From Albugo candida (taxonomy: Eukaryota > Oomycota > Peronosporomycetes > Albuginales > Albuginaceae), in assembly GCA_905220665.1 (NCBI GenBank), contig CAJNAR010000147.1, positions 372,001 to 436,000 of the forward strand: a stretch of 64,000 bases of DNA, written 5' to 3'. A program made the translations under genes and the position numbers. Position 1 is the stretch's first letter. Every line of letters begins with the position of its first letter. This document shows, one piece after another, positions 1 through 10,857 of this stretch. The notes beneath the pieces were generated by a model. It did not search any database. It saw only the letters and a program-made list of their open reading frames with translations, and was not told the origin of the DNA.

Positions 1-2023
1 CTGTTGTTGTCCACCTGGGAGATTCGCCAACTCTAATGGTTCAACTATGAAAATATGATCGTCCAGATCGTATTAATGTCCGCTCTACGTAGTCGGACAT
101 GATGATATGTAGGGCTGCCCATCAGAATGAAGTACTGGGATCGGTATCCTCAAAAACTCCCATATAAAACCGCAGCATTTGCACGTACTCCGTTATTTGA
201 GATTTCATGTAAAGTTTGTGGGATGAGAGACTGAAAAAATGGATTCAAAGCTATCAAATTATTCAGTATGAGATTAATTGAAACGGATCAAATCGATTTG
301 ATCATCTTCCCATCATTTTAGCATGTATAGAAACCCACTAGCAGATTTCGGCGCGTCAGCGGCATCGGTCACGAGTCGATAATTTGGCGAGAAGACTGAT
401 TTACGTACGAGAAGAAGAAGAAAAAAGATCATTCGCAAAAGATTTAAAAATGCAAATTTAGTATCATGTCAGCAGAGAGTTGAAGAAGAATGAATTATGA
501 GAAAAGTTACATGAAAAGTCTAAGCCGGACGATCAATAACCTGCGAGTGGATACTGCAAGCTGGTCGAGATAGCAACTTATCGTTCTCCATCAAGTGATC
601 CGATGGTGAAATTCCATTGCGATGATGCACGAGAAAATCAAATCTACTACTTCACCTTATTATGCGGGTGCTCAGGGATGCGTTTCGTGGGAGAAAATTT
701 CAAACAGTTCCAGGGCTTTTACCTCCTCGCTAGAGCATCCAAAAATACTGCCGATTTCTAACAAACGAACGAGGATCATCAAGCCGACCTGATGCGCAAA
801 ACGTACAGCAGATGCAATGGAAATAAACCTTGGACGTGCAGTCTCTTGTAATAGGAGCAATGAAGTCCCGAACCGCACAAGTAAGTTATGCAACGAATAA
901 GGGTTAGAAAGACTATCGACAAGAAATGGTATTTCCTAGTAGCTTTAGTCGGTTTCCAGGTAAAACTAATGATGATAATTCAGCGTATATCGTCCACCAC
1001 ATACCATACACCTATATTACACAGTCAAGCCCTGCCAAAAACTACGACAAAACTTACCCACCTGCGATCCGATAATCACAAGCATATGTGCTGGAGGAGT
1101 GTTTCTGGCTATTGCCTGATACATTCAACGAGCTACGTACAAGCCATTCAACTTGATCACATCGTTATGGCAATAGACGTCAGAAATATGATACATTTTA
1201 TTGATCAAAACTTTGACTGCAGATGAGAATGTGAAGATTAACGAGAATGTTAACCCCACATCCTTCCACTACACTCACTTCGATCATAGCTAATCACGTT
1301 ATCTTTCTAAAGCGAAATCTCTCGAGGGGCATAAGGCGTTTCATTTGCTTCTTGTATATCAAGCTTGGTGCAAGTGTAGAGCGAATCTCCAGCCTCACGC
1401 AGTAGGTATGTTCGGAAAGATATACTGGCTTACGGAAGAGGCCGTTGACATGAATCGCCGTCTTGGATCGCTGAGGCGATCACATTCTACCGTTCAAAGT
1501 CGAATTTGCATCCCATTGTATCGTTAAACTCGCAGTTGCTGAACCTCCACTAAAACGTCGGAAGCCCATACTCAACAATAAGAGATCTATAAGTCGGTAG
1601 GGCGAGAAAATGCGTGGGACTTTTTTGTATACTGGCGGTGAGGGAGGCTTAAAAACTACTTCCCTTTGCCGTAGCTGAAGTGAGCGACAAGTACAGCTCT
1701 CATATTTTGGAGAGTCTGTGACCTTCTCATTCGATACCGCCACTTTTTTTTAGCAGAGTTGAGCTCCCAGCGATGACGCCTTCCAGCTGTTCGGCTCGTA
1801 TTGAGGGAAGTTCTGAAAGCTTCGTTATGGCTGCTGAGCTGACCGAATGGATCCACAGATACGGCGAAGTCGCTTTCTTGCCCCGAGACATTTTGGACGT
1901 GTTTCTAGCGATCTGCAGGTCTAGAATGATCTAATTATTCGGTCAGTAGTAATCTTCAGGCATTCAACGATCTTCAGCCCGTGAAAAAAAGTAACAGGAG
2001 AAACCTCTATATTGTACTATGAT
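1..2023. other. Region without a confidently identified gene
   Basis: No protein family is recognisable in this stretch. Short minus-strand open segments lie at about 672-893 and 1480-1856. Some could be exons of a multi-exon minus-strand gene, because the segment at 1500-1740 reads like protein and is bordered by plausible GT and AG sites. I could not join them into one convincing model. A plus-strand segment at 888-1226 looks like a chance frame. Transcript data would be needed to call anything here. Confidence 0.3.
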
Positions 2024-3137
2024 TTAACTTGTTTGAACCATTCTTTCGTTGTAACGTGACGCCAGCATGGCTAAAGTTCTACTTTTTTGTTGGAAGGAAT
2101 CTGGTAGCCGGTTAGACAGCCGATTCTCCCGAAAACTTGCCTCGCAAAGATATCGAAGTCTGTATATAGAAGCTGGAACGCACCCTTCTAAGGCATTATC
2201 GAACAGATAAAGATACCTCAAGTCTTCCAGTTGTCCGAGGCTTTCCGGTATGACTCCACTGAGTTCATTACTCGATAAATTCAGAAATTCAAGTAATCTG
2301 CAGTTCCCTAATGATGACGGGATTGGGCCTAGGTGAACGTAAAATGAACACGGACATCAACAGAATCGATAACAGAATGCACCATTGATCTCGTTATCCC
2401 GAAGTGAGAAGAAAATCAAAGATGTCAGACGGCCAATCTCCAGCGGAAGTGGTCCGCACAAGCAATTTCCACGCAGATTCAATTTCCTTAGTCGACGTAA
2501 ATTGCATACTGCACTTGGTATTGAGCCGGAAAGACTATTGTACTGGAGTTGACATATTTTGAGCTGGATGAGCTGATCGATTTCTGATGGTATGCAACCC
2601 GACAGAGAATTTTGAAATAGGTGCAGTTCTTCAAGACTTCTGCAACAGAATATTTCTGGTGGCATTTTCCCTGCATTCATAACAGCAAACAAAGCATCAA
2701 ACGTTATAGAACTTACGAGAGTAATCAAACATCTAAGTGCCTTGAAGGTCATTGCAGCTCAAGTTAAGAATTTTAAGTTTGGTCAAAGCACCCACTTCTA
2801 GCGGAACTTGACCAACAATTTGATTTTTCGACAAGTCTAACGCCCTCAGTTGTGTAAAGTTCCCAATAGACGATGGGATTACTCCTGTCCTAGCAGCAAG
2901 TCGTAGCACAAAAAGACCATTAAGAATTATGTTAGGCAAACCGTGCAAATTGTTAGCTGGCAACTCGATCGAGGTCACGTGACCAAGAGAAATTTCGATC
3001 CCGTGCCATCCCTCAGGTGAAGCATTGATATCTGTCCAACCTTCTCTGCGTCTCCATTTCTCCCCATTCAATTGCCTGAACAAGTCTATCAATCCTTGGT
3101 ACTCATTTTGGGGTATGGATGACTGTACTTGGCCCAT
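2024..3137 (-). CDS. Plant-type leucine-rich repeat protein, predicted N-myristoylated
   Basis: This is an LRR protein, probably a cytoplasmic or membrane-tethered protein-interaction scaffold. The ATG at 3137 gives an N-terminus MGQVQSS, which fits the N-myristoylation pattern (Gly2, Ser6), and no signal peptide is visible. A cap region with a WHGIEI motif, like plant LRR N-terminal caps, follows. About ten LRRs of 23-24 residues come next, with the plant-specific L..N.LSG.IP pattern, and a short polar tail ends at 2024. There are three exons. The second intron (about 2382-2331) has GT-AG ends and joins two repeats exactly in register. The first junction is problematic: the strong GTAAGT donor at 2716 leaves an in-frame TAG, whereas a GC donor at 2740 restores a perfect 24-residue repeat. 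No kinase or transmembrane domain is present. The specific function is unknown. Confidence 0.75.
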
Positions 3138-3686
3138 TCGGAGACGTCACGATTATTACAGTGAACAAATTGCGACTACTTGAACGTAATTACGACTTGT
3201 TCATTCATCCGTTACGCTGTGCGCTTAGTTATGGTGAACACGTTTATTTCTGGTTTGTTATCTTGGTTATGACGTCCGTAGTTTAGATCCTTGGGAAAGT
3301 ATTTAGTCTGTCCGACTTGGGTAAGATTGCATATAAAGGGTGTACAAGGTGTTGCTTTATCTCACTGTGTCTACATTACTCTTTGATATCGCTCCCTCCG
3401 CATGGCCCGGATCTCTGCATATAAATTAGCCGTTCAAAATAGCTAAGTGACTGTGGTATAGTGCGCACACTCATCCAGAATGAACTTGAAGGAGCCTTGT
3501 GTACAAATATGTATTTACCGTAGCTCTCCAATCAAGCGCTTCGCAATTGTCCTTTATCAATTCATGCCACAATTCAATCTTTAATCGTCACGGCGCATCC
3601 GCTGACGATAATTATCGGTTTACTTTCGCAGTAAAATTGTTCCTGAAGAATCGCAGAGAACAGCATTTATATTTGCGTTTTTTACA
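3138..3686. other. Intergenic region between divergent genes
   Basis: This 549-bp spacer separates the LRR gene (minus) from the MAEA gene (plus), so it should hold both promoters. I see no RNA gene or clear repeat in it. A short open frame at about 3499-3696 has no recognisable features and is probably noncoding. Confidence 0.4.
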
Positions 3687-5560
3687 ATGGAATTGAGCGA
3701 ATCACTGATTCGAGTTCCTTATGAGCACATAAATAAAAGCTTCCGATTAGTACAGAAACAGCTTACGAAACAGCTTCTAATTTTTTCACAACAACTTGCG
3801 AATGATAGAAGTTCTCTTCGGTGCGAAGGCAATGGTTCAGATCATACAGTGATGTCGTTATTAGATAGTTTTGAGAACCAGATTAACTTGATGCGAGAAA
3901 CCTTACACCAACGCAGCAAAGAACAAGAAGAAGCAATCGACTGTTGTATCCAACGTTTGCACCATCTTGAAGTATTGCAGGAAGAATTGAACAAACAGCA
4001 AGGCTTCAAGTCCACTAATTTCGAGTCGAGTTCATCAAAAATTGGTATCAACGGAAGTATTTGGAAAATACATGACCCAAGTCACCCAAATTTGAAAAGT
4101 CAAAGCCTACTCAACGATCGCCTTATAACGGATTACATGCTTTGCCGTGGCCATATGAAGAGTGCCGATATTCTACGTACCAGCAAAGGTTGTTAACCAC
4201 TGATTTTAATTGACGCTCACTAATTTTCAACTTAGATATCAAGCACTTGGTGGACTATGAAACTCACACTGAACTGCAAAATATTTTGCAGGATTTGCAA
4301 AATCATAAGTTGGCGAATGCGATTAATTGGTGTTTGGCTAATGGTTCACGCTTGAGGCGGCTGAAGCCACCTTCCATAATGGAATTTCAACTCAGGATGC
4401 AAGAGTTCATTGAACTTGTACGGCTCAAGGATAAGCTAAAGGCGGTAGAATATGCGCAGGAACTATTGACACCGCTTTTATTTCTGCAAGAAGACAAGAT
4501 GGAGAGAGAAGTCGCTGCACGAGAGTTGCAAGAAGCGATGGCAACGCTGGCATATGAGGATCCTGAAAAGTGTGGGTTTGACTCTTACCGTGATTTGTTT
4601 TCTTGCAAGAGATGGCAGTTACTACGAGAAAATTTCCGTAAAACTTTCTGGAGAGTTTACGGAATGAGTGACCCACCTCTTTTGTTGGTCGCCTTACACG
4701 CTGGTCTCTCTTCGCTGAATACACGTACCTGTCAGCAAATTAGAAGGGATCGCACTCTCTACGCCCTGGATATCATGCAGAAAGCAGAGAAGAAGCATAG
4801 ACGTCATCGATTAAAGTCGAAGCACACCAGCATTATAGCAAATACGACGAAAGCTAGGATAAAAGAACAGCATTCAGCACAACAAAAGAACGAAGGTGAA
4901 AACCCTTGTAAAGATACACTAGAAGACACAAAAATTGGAAGTCGAGGTAATGCGTTCGCTCTGTACCTAGAGAACTCCCCGTCGAGTAAACGGATACGCG
5001 AAAGAAGACTGATGAGAATGTTGAAGAAGAGCTCACTGAAGAAGAAAGAACAAATCAGGACATGGAGGCTTAATGCCTCAGAAGATTTATGTACCAACAT
5101 ATCCCTACTTAGGCCGATGAAATCAGACATTCCAGAGATTGAATTGATGAGAAAGTTGAACTGCGAAATAATTCCGAGGGTTATAAGATCTAGTGGAGCT
5201 TCCCGATATCACGATCTCGCAAGAGCTTTCGCCTCGATTCCATATTGCCCGACTTGCAGCGAGATTGGAGGAAAGCTATGTGAAAGCATTCCTTTCGCTC
5301 TTCGACCCCACTCAAGACTCATTTGTCGCATTACTGGTACTGTCATTAATGAGCACAATCCACCAATCGTGCTACCCAATGGATACGTTTATAGTCACAA
5401 TGCGATTACTCGTCTTATGATTTCTGGAGATCGAACATTATTATCTTCAACGAAAGGAGAAATCAAAAAGTGGAGTGAGTTGCCAACAGGGAAGATCATT
5501 TGTCTTGAGACCAATCAGGAATACCTTCTCAGCGAGCTGAAACCCGTCTACATTATATAA
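3687..5560 (+). CDS. MAEA: CTLH/GID E3 ubiquitin ligase subunit MAEA (Gid9/Fyv10-like)
   Basis: MAEA/Gid9 is one of the two RING-type subunits of the CTLH/GID ubiquitin ligase. There are two exons, 3687-4188 and 4236-5560, joined across a 47-nt GT-AG intron that keeps the frame and gives about 608 aa. In order: a coiled N-terminus (1-145), a LisH-like segment (about 148-172), CTLH and CRA regions (about 175-345) with the family motif RLRRLKPPSIMEFQLR and QEFIELVR, a basic low-complexity insert (about 350-495), and the C-terminal RING-Gid domain (about 500-608) with CPTC, LICRITG and NEHNPP..LPNGYVY. It ends in VYII, as relatives end in VYIM. Human MAEA is about 400 aa; most of the extra length is the Lys/Arg-rich insert. 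The gene converges tail-to-tail with the KICS2-like gene, leaving only 23 bp between stop codons. Confidence 0.92.
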
Positions 5561-5583
5561 ATAGTGTCACATTAACGTCCTAG

Positions 5584-8363
5584 TCAATTGCATGGTGCAT
5601 TTGGACAAGAATGCGTTGGTCGCTCGTCTGAGTTGTCTGTATGGGGACCATTACGCTTCGTGGATGTATTCGTGGTGGCGTGTGGTACCCTAGTTTGATT
5701 GTTGATGATATGAAAAACAGTCGCATGCTGCAAATGCTGCTTCAAAATCTTCATGAAGTTGGTCGTAGCTGTTTCGCTGATTTCGCGTCTTTCTTCTTGG
5801 ATAACAGCAAGATGCACTGCTGAATCTATCTGTGTGATGTAGTATTCTGCATTTGGTTGTTTCTCATTGTGGTGCACTCTGTTTGACAGTGCAATTCAGT
5901 CAGGTTCAGTACCAGCAATGGCAATTCTTTACATGGATTCTCTTATTCTTTGGCGATTGTCTGTGATAAGGCTGATCAGGTTGGGCCAATGCTTCTTGGA
6001 TTCTTTTCTTGGTGGATGTGTGAAGATTGCTGGCCACCGTTGTAGACCTTCGATCCGAAAAGACTCTTGTTGAGACTTTATTGTTCGCTCCTCTGCGCTA
6101 TGCTCTAGCAGCTCATCCTTGTTGATTATTGGCTTTTTTGGACACGAGTAACCGTTATTGTAATGACAAACATCTTGCTTTTCTAATTGATCGGTTTCCA
6201 GAATCAGCACAATGCACGCACTATCACTGCTATCGTTTCGACGACAACGAGGGAGATAACAGCAGAATTTCGAATCATACTCTGGTACAAGACTTACCAG
6301 TTCCCAAGTGCCAGAAAAGATATAATCAATTGTAGGTACCAAGCTGCTAGTGGATGATGAGAGGCTGTAATAAGACCCATCAAGGAGCCTTCTTCGCGCT
6401 TCTGTCGTCCATTTTCCAGCACATTCAACCACTTGTAGTTGTATAAAGAGAATTTGGCTATGAGCGAGCAATGAAACCTTTGTGCCCACTTCAAAATAGG
6501 TAAACGAGAAGGCTCAATGTTTCCATCTATGATGGAGAGAAATGCGGTAGCGTAGCTCGGACCCAGTGGAGAAATATCTGAATTTGATAATGCTGAAAAT
6601 GGGCTGATCAAACGGTCTAGTTTCGCTGCATTAGCCGATGAGACGGATGCCGAAGTAGAAGGAGATTCATGTTGCGACATTATTTCTCGCAATCGAACTG
6701 TCGTGGGCCTAGAGACCAGTGTGAAAAAGTTTCGATAAGCCGAAGCTCTAATTCCAGAACGAGGTTTTGCCATACTCGAAACTGAGTTACCTCTTCGCAA
6801 AGATACTGGCTTCGGCTTCTGTGATGGGCTGTACCAAGTCACGAATGTGTGAGGTCAAGGCGAGAAGAGGCGAGCTTGCACTTGCCAAAGTTTTTCTTTG
6901 ATATCTCCAGGTGCGCGGTGATAAAGATACTCATCTAAAGGATGCATAATTCGGCTTTTTGTAATCATACATTGCTGGAGAGTTTGCGGGCTTGAGTCAG
7001 GTAAACTCAACCTCCGGGGAAGTACTTTTGGTCGTGGATCCACCAATCCGATTTTGGTTGATACCGATGAATCATCGGTCCAAGTACCGCAGAAAAGGTG
7101 ATCCGATTTCATTTTAGGGTCATAGTCTTCACAGGATGGCTTGTACTCTAAAGCTGTGAAGGTTTCTGGATCCTCCGTTTCTTTGTCCAGGTCAAGTGCC
7201 AATACATGTCGGTTCCATTTTTGCAATGTGAATTTGACGCTATGGAGAGCTGAGATTGCTCGTACAGGATCATATGACGAGATCATCCTCTCACACTCCA
7301 GAGCAGTCTTCACCGTCTCCATCTCGTAGCTGATAGATTCCCGTATCATACTAAGTGAAGGATGATCAATACACTCAAGTTGCTTATCTTTCTCGCCGAT
7401 GCCATCCAAAATCTGTCCAGGTTTTGTAAAAGTTATCAAAGATGCAATAGTTGGGTGACTTTATCATACATCTTCATAGTTGTGGGGCGCTGATGCAGTC
7501 CCCAATGTACTATAGACCGTCACCATTCTTATTCGTAGCTAGGGGAGGATGGTGAGAATGTCAGATATACTAGTGTGTCCCAACAATTCAGTATTCACCT
7601 CACACAGCTTGACTAATTGATCAAAGAGTTTCTTGTAGTCGCATAGGCGTAATTCAGTAGATAAATCTACTGGTTCACATTGTTGAGGGTCTATACCACA
7701 GTACGATTGAGCGGATCCATGATGACGTCTATCATAATAACCGAGATTCTAACCTTTTGAGCACCTTCCGGAAAAATCCTGCTTCGGTTCCATATGATAA
7801 GAAGTCACTTCTGTCCCAAATTGCTTTTCCCAGTGAGGCAGCGCGCTGTCAGTTCTCTTTGGTATGTGGTTGTCGACGTAAAGCCTAGTTTCGTCTTTCA
7901 AGTAATCACACAGCACGAGTATCTTCGTGTACAGTCGAATGATGGAGTCATTTGCTTCCTGCTGCGCCGATTTCAAATAGATCATTGTATGATATCTTAA
8001 GTGAATCTGTTCAATACATTATGCGATATTTGCAAGCTTTCATACGTGCTCTCACAAGCCGATATGAGTAGCAAAGCTGCTGCTAATGCATTCCAGCACT
8101 TCCATTCTTCCATAGAATGTTCTTTTTGCAACAGACTTGCTGCCTGATGATCAAATCTTAGCCCTGTGAGCTTACATCTACAGCATCCACACCTTCTGAT
8201 ATTGAAAACGCGAAATCGAGTCGAGAAACGCTGGCAAGTACGCATCATACATCTCTAAGAGCTGAATTTTCGTTGGAACTAATGGGAATAAAGAACTTAA
8301 AAACGAGCCACGAGACAAATTGCCGAGCGGAACGAAGTTTTCAATCTCTCTCATCCGCAACAT
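5584..8363 (-). CDS. KICS2: KICSTOR complex subunit KICS2 (C12orf66) homologue
   Basis: This is a homologue of KICS2, a subunit of KICSTOR, which in animals tethers the GATOR1 GAP to lysosomes so that amino-acid starvation can switch off mTORC1. It is a multi-exon gene. The ATG at 8363 begins the first exon (to 8193); later exons start at 8143, about 7961, about 7700, 7439, 6828, 6229 and 5878, and the stop is at 5584. Similarity runs over the whole length: a helical N-terminal half with WNALAAALLLISACESTYE, the stretch ISALHSVKFTLQKWN, AKFSLY in the centre, and C-terminal HWPNLISLITDNRQ followed by a beta-rich segment ending near NNQ. A non-conserved insert lies at about 7090-6600. Introns 8192-8144 (49 nt), 6297-6230 (68 nt) and 5932-5879 (54 nt) preserve frame. 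The 6885-6829 intron seems to use a GC donor (GCAAGT). The exact start codon and the small exon near 7550-7700 are the least certain parts. Confidence 0.82.
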
Positions 8364-8484
8364 TTTCGGGATCGCAACAGTGTCGCTTGACAGTATACCG
8401 CTTGGGATCGGATTGGTCAGATTGCGTTTATTTTACCGAATCAGGTCGTTATCATACAATAGACGCAAGTGCCAATCAATTAGA

Positions 8485-10574
8485 ATGGAACTCTCACAAG
8501 TGCGACAGATTGAAGCACGAATCAAGCAGGATGTACGACATATCAATGGTATGAAATCACATGTATAAACTGACGAGGCCTGAAAACGGATTTCTTTTGT
8601 AATCAGAACTCTTCACATTGGAATCAATGCTACTTCAGACCAAAGACAAAGTGAGGAACACGCAAGTCTCTTTCATTTTGCTTAACAGACGAAATGTATC
8701 TCATTAGACGCTATTTACTGCATTGATGCACTCACTACGTCAGCTGTTCTTATTTTTTGCGCAAAAAGGAGACCTCCGCAAAGGTTTGAACAACGAAAAA
8801 TGTCTATAGATTTGACTCACAATCAAATACAGAGAATCACGCGAAAGAAAAGAAAAAATCAAGGACAGAGAAAGATACTATCAGTAGCAGTGAAGCCACA
8901 AAACAATTGCAGAACTGGTTATGGGATCGCTATCTCAGCTTTGTAGATGAGATGCTAAAACGAGTTGCGCAAGAATCTGATGATCAAATTCAATCGGGTG
9001 CGTTTCGAACGCTTATGGAGCTTATATCGAGTGAAGAAATGTTTGGGACAAGTGAACAAAAATACAAGTTTGGCAATGAAACTTTTTTACGTCTTATTCA
9101 GCGCCTTGTTGAGTTACCTGTTTGGTCGGCGGAATTCGCAAGCATGGTGAAGGGAGAGTATGTAAGAGCGTATTATGATGTTCAATATTATCTGGTACAC
9201 TGAATTTTCTCCTGACCCAGCATTGTAACTGACTTTTGCATTTCTCTAGCTGAAAGATCTAACACACATACTCAGCCGGGATCAGCAGTCAACGGAAATC
9301 CATACAGAGATGATTGTCAGGAATGCTTTCAAGTTGCTTAAGATGGTACTTCTGTTTTAGCCTTTTTCGTCCACATCGAGTATATAAGACTCATTCTCTT
9401 TAGGCGAAAATTCCTGAGCGGTCAGAAGATTTGGATTCGTTTCTGATCAAACTTCCTCAAGCGAGCGATTCCGCTAGTGATAATGATGTCATCAACGAGG
9501 AAGAGGATGAAGACGATATAGCGGACAAGAGCGCCAAAAGAAAGTTCCGGGCCGTTGACGGAAAGAGTGAAAAATTCAAGCATAGATTGCAATCCCTCCA
9601 ATCTCATCGTGTGGAATTCAGTTCGTGTTGGATTGCACTCTTGCGGCAAAAATTGCCATCCTCAATGTACCGATCGGTTTTGAGCGCTTTACCTGATCAG
9701 GTGATGCCTCACTTGGTCAATCCTTTGTTACTTTCAGATTTCTTAAGTGATTCGTACAACGTTGGCGGTGTTACCAGCCTGTTGGCACTCAATAGTTTAT
9801 TCATCCTGATGCAAGAATACAACTTGGATTGCCCCGACTTTTATTCAAAGCTATACATTTTGTTAGAAGATCCCACACTACTGTCGGTCAGACAGAGGTA
9901 AGCAGAACGCAATTCCCATAGGAATTCCTGATCCTCACGCTCAAAGTAGGGATCGCTTTTTCGATTTACTCGACGTGTTTCTGTCGTCAACACACTTGCC
10001 AGCATACCTCACGGCTGCTTTCGCGAAACGCCTCGCTCGAGTTTGTTTGCAGGCAGAAACAGGTGCTATCCTGTTCATCGTCCCGCTCGTGTACAATCTG
10101 GTATTGCGACACAAAGAATGCACGCAGTTAATCCATAGGACAGGAGCTTTTGATCCATCTGCCGCTGAAGAAGCTTCTCGCCGTCGAGAAGAGCTGTCGT
10201 GTAAAAATCAGGTGGACGCTGCTGCACAGAACTTACATACAAATTCAACTCAAGTTGAGCTTAAAGATGGGAATGATCCGTACTGTGCCGATGAAAAAGA
10301 TCCATTGAAGTCACAAGCGCTCAAAAGTTCTTTGTGGGAACTATACAGTTTGAAGCACCATTATAATGCCGAGGTCGCCGCACAAGCATGTTGGTTTGAA
10401 GTCAAATTACGCCAACACTTTATTGATTTAAAGCCACACGTGGATGTCACGTATCAAAAAATATTTGAGAAGCAGATTAAGCGTCAGGCTAATGGACCTG
10501 TCCATCTTGGACATGAACCATTTACGAAATTGTTCGTTGATTCCGACGCCTTCACGAATGCTTTCTCATTTTGA
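8485..10574 (+). CDS. NOC4: Nucleolar complex protein 4 (NOC4, CBF/Mak21 family)
   Basis: NOC4 works with NOP14 in assembly and export of the 40S ribosomal subunit. The predicted start is the ATG at 8485. Exons include 8485-8548, about 8607-8650, about 8691-8780, 8850-9195, about 9250-9345, 9404-9897 and about 9950-10574, linked by short GT-AG introns. The large exons carry an ARM-like helical region, an acidic linker EEEDEDD near 9500, then the CBF-domain core with YNVGGVTSLLALNSLFILMQ and DFYSKLYILLED. The C-terminal segment RDRFFDLLDVFLSS, LPAYLTAAFAKRLAR and SSLWELYSLKHHY is diagnostic of NOC4. The exon structure around 8780-8850 is unresolved. The start lies 121 bp from that of the divergent KICS2-like gene. 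Confidence 0.9.
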
Positions 10575-10857
10575 TGCTCCCGGCACACGGTAGTATCTGG
10601 ATGGAGCAGATGATCAAAGTATATATAGAGACTTATATTCTATCCAGAGCTCAAGCCCGTCAAGTCTCATTCGTAGATACTCTATCAAGTTATAAAATGC
10701 ACCCAAAGTCTTGCTCGAGGTAATAGAAACGTTCAAATTGCGAACACTTGAAGTCTTCTTTGCCATCGTCACTATAAACACCGCACATGTACGATTTGAT
10801 CGAATAAATGCGATAACGAAGCAACCGACGTAATGAAATGTATTCTTAGTCTCAAAA

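Noticed and set aside
4804..5130. Minus-strand frames within the MAEA gene
   Set aside because: They are shadows of the Lys/Arg-rich insert; the plus strand continues into a diagnostic RING-Gid domain.
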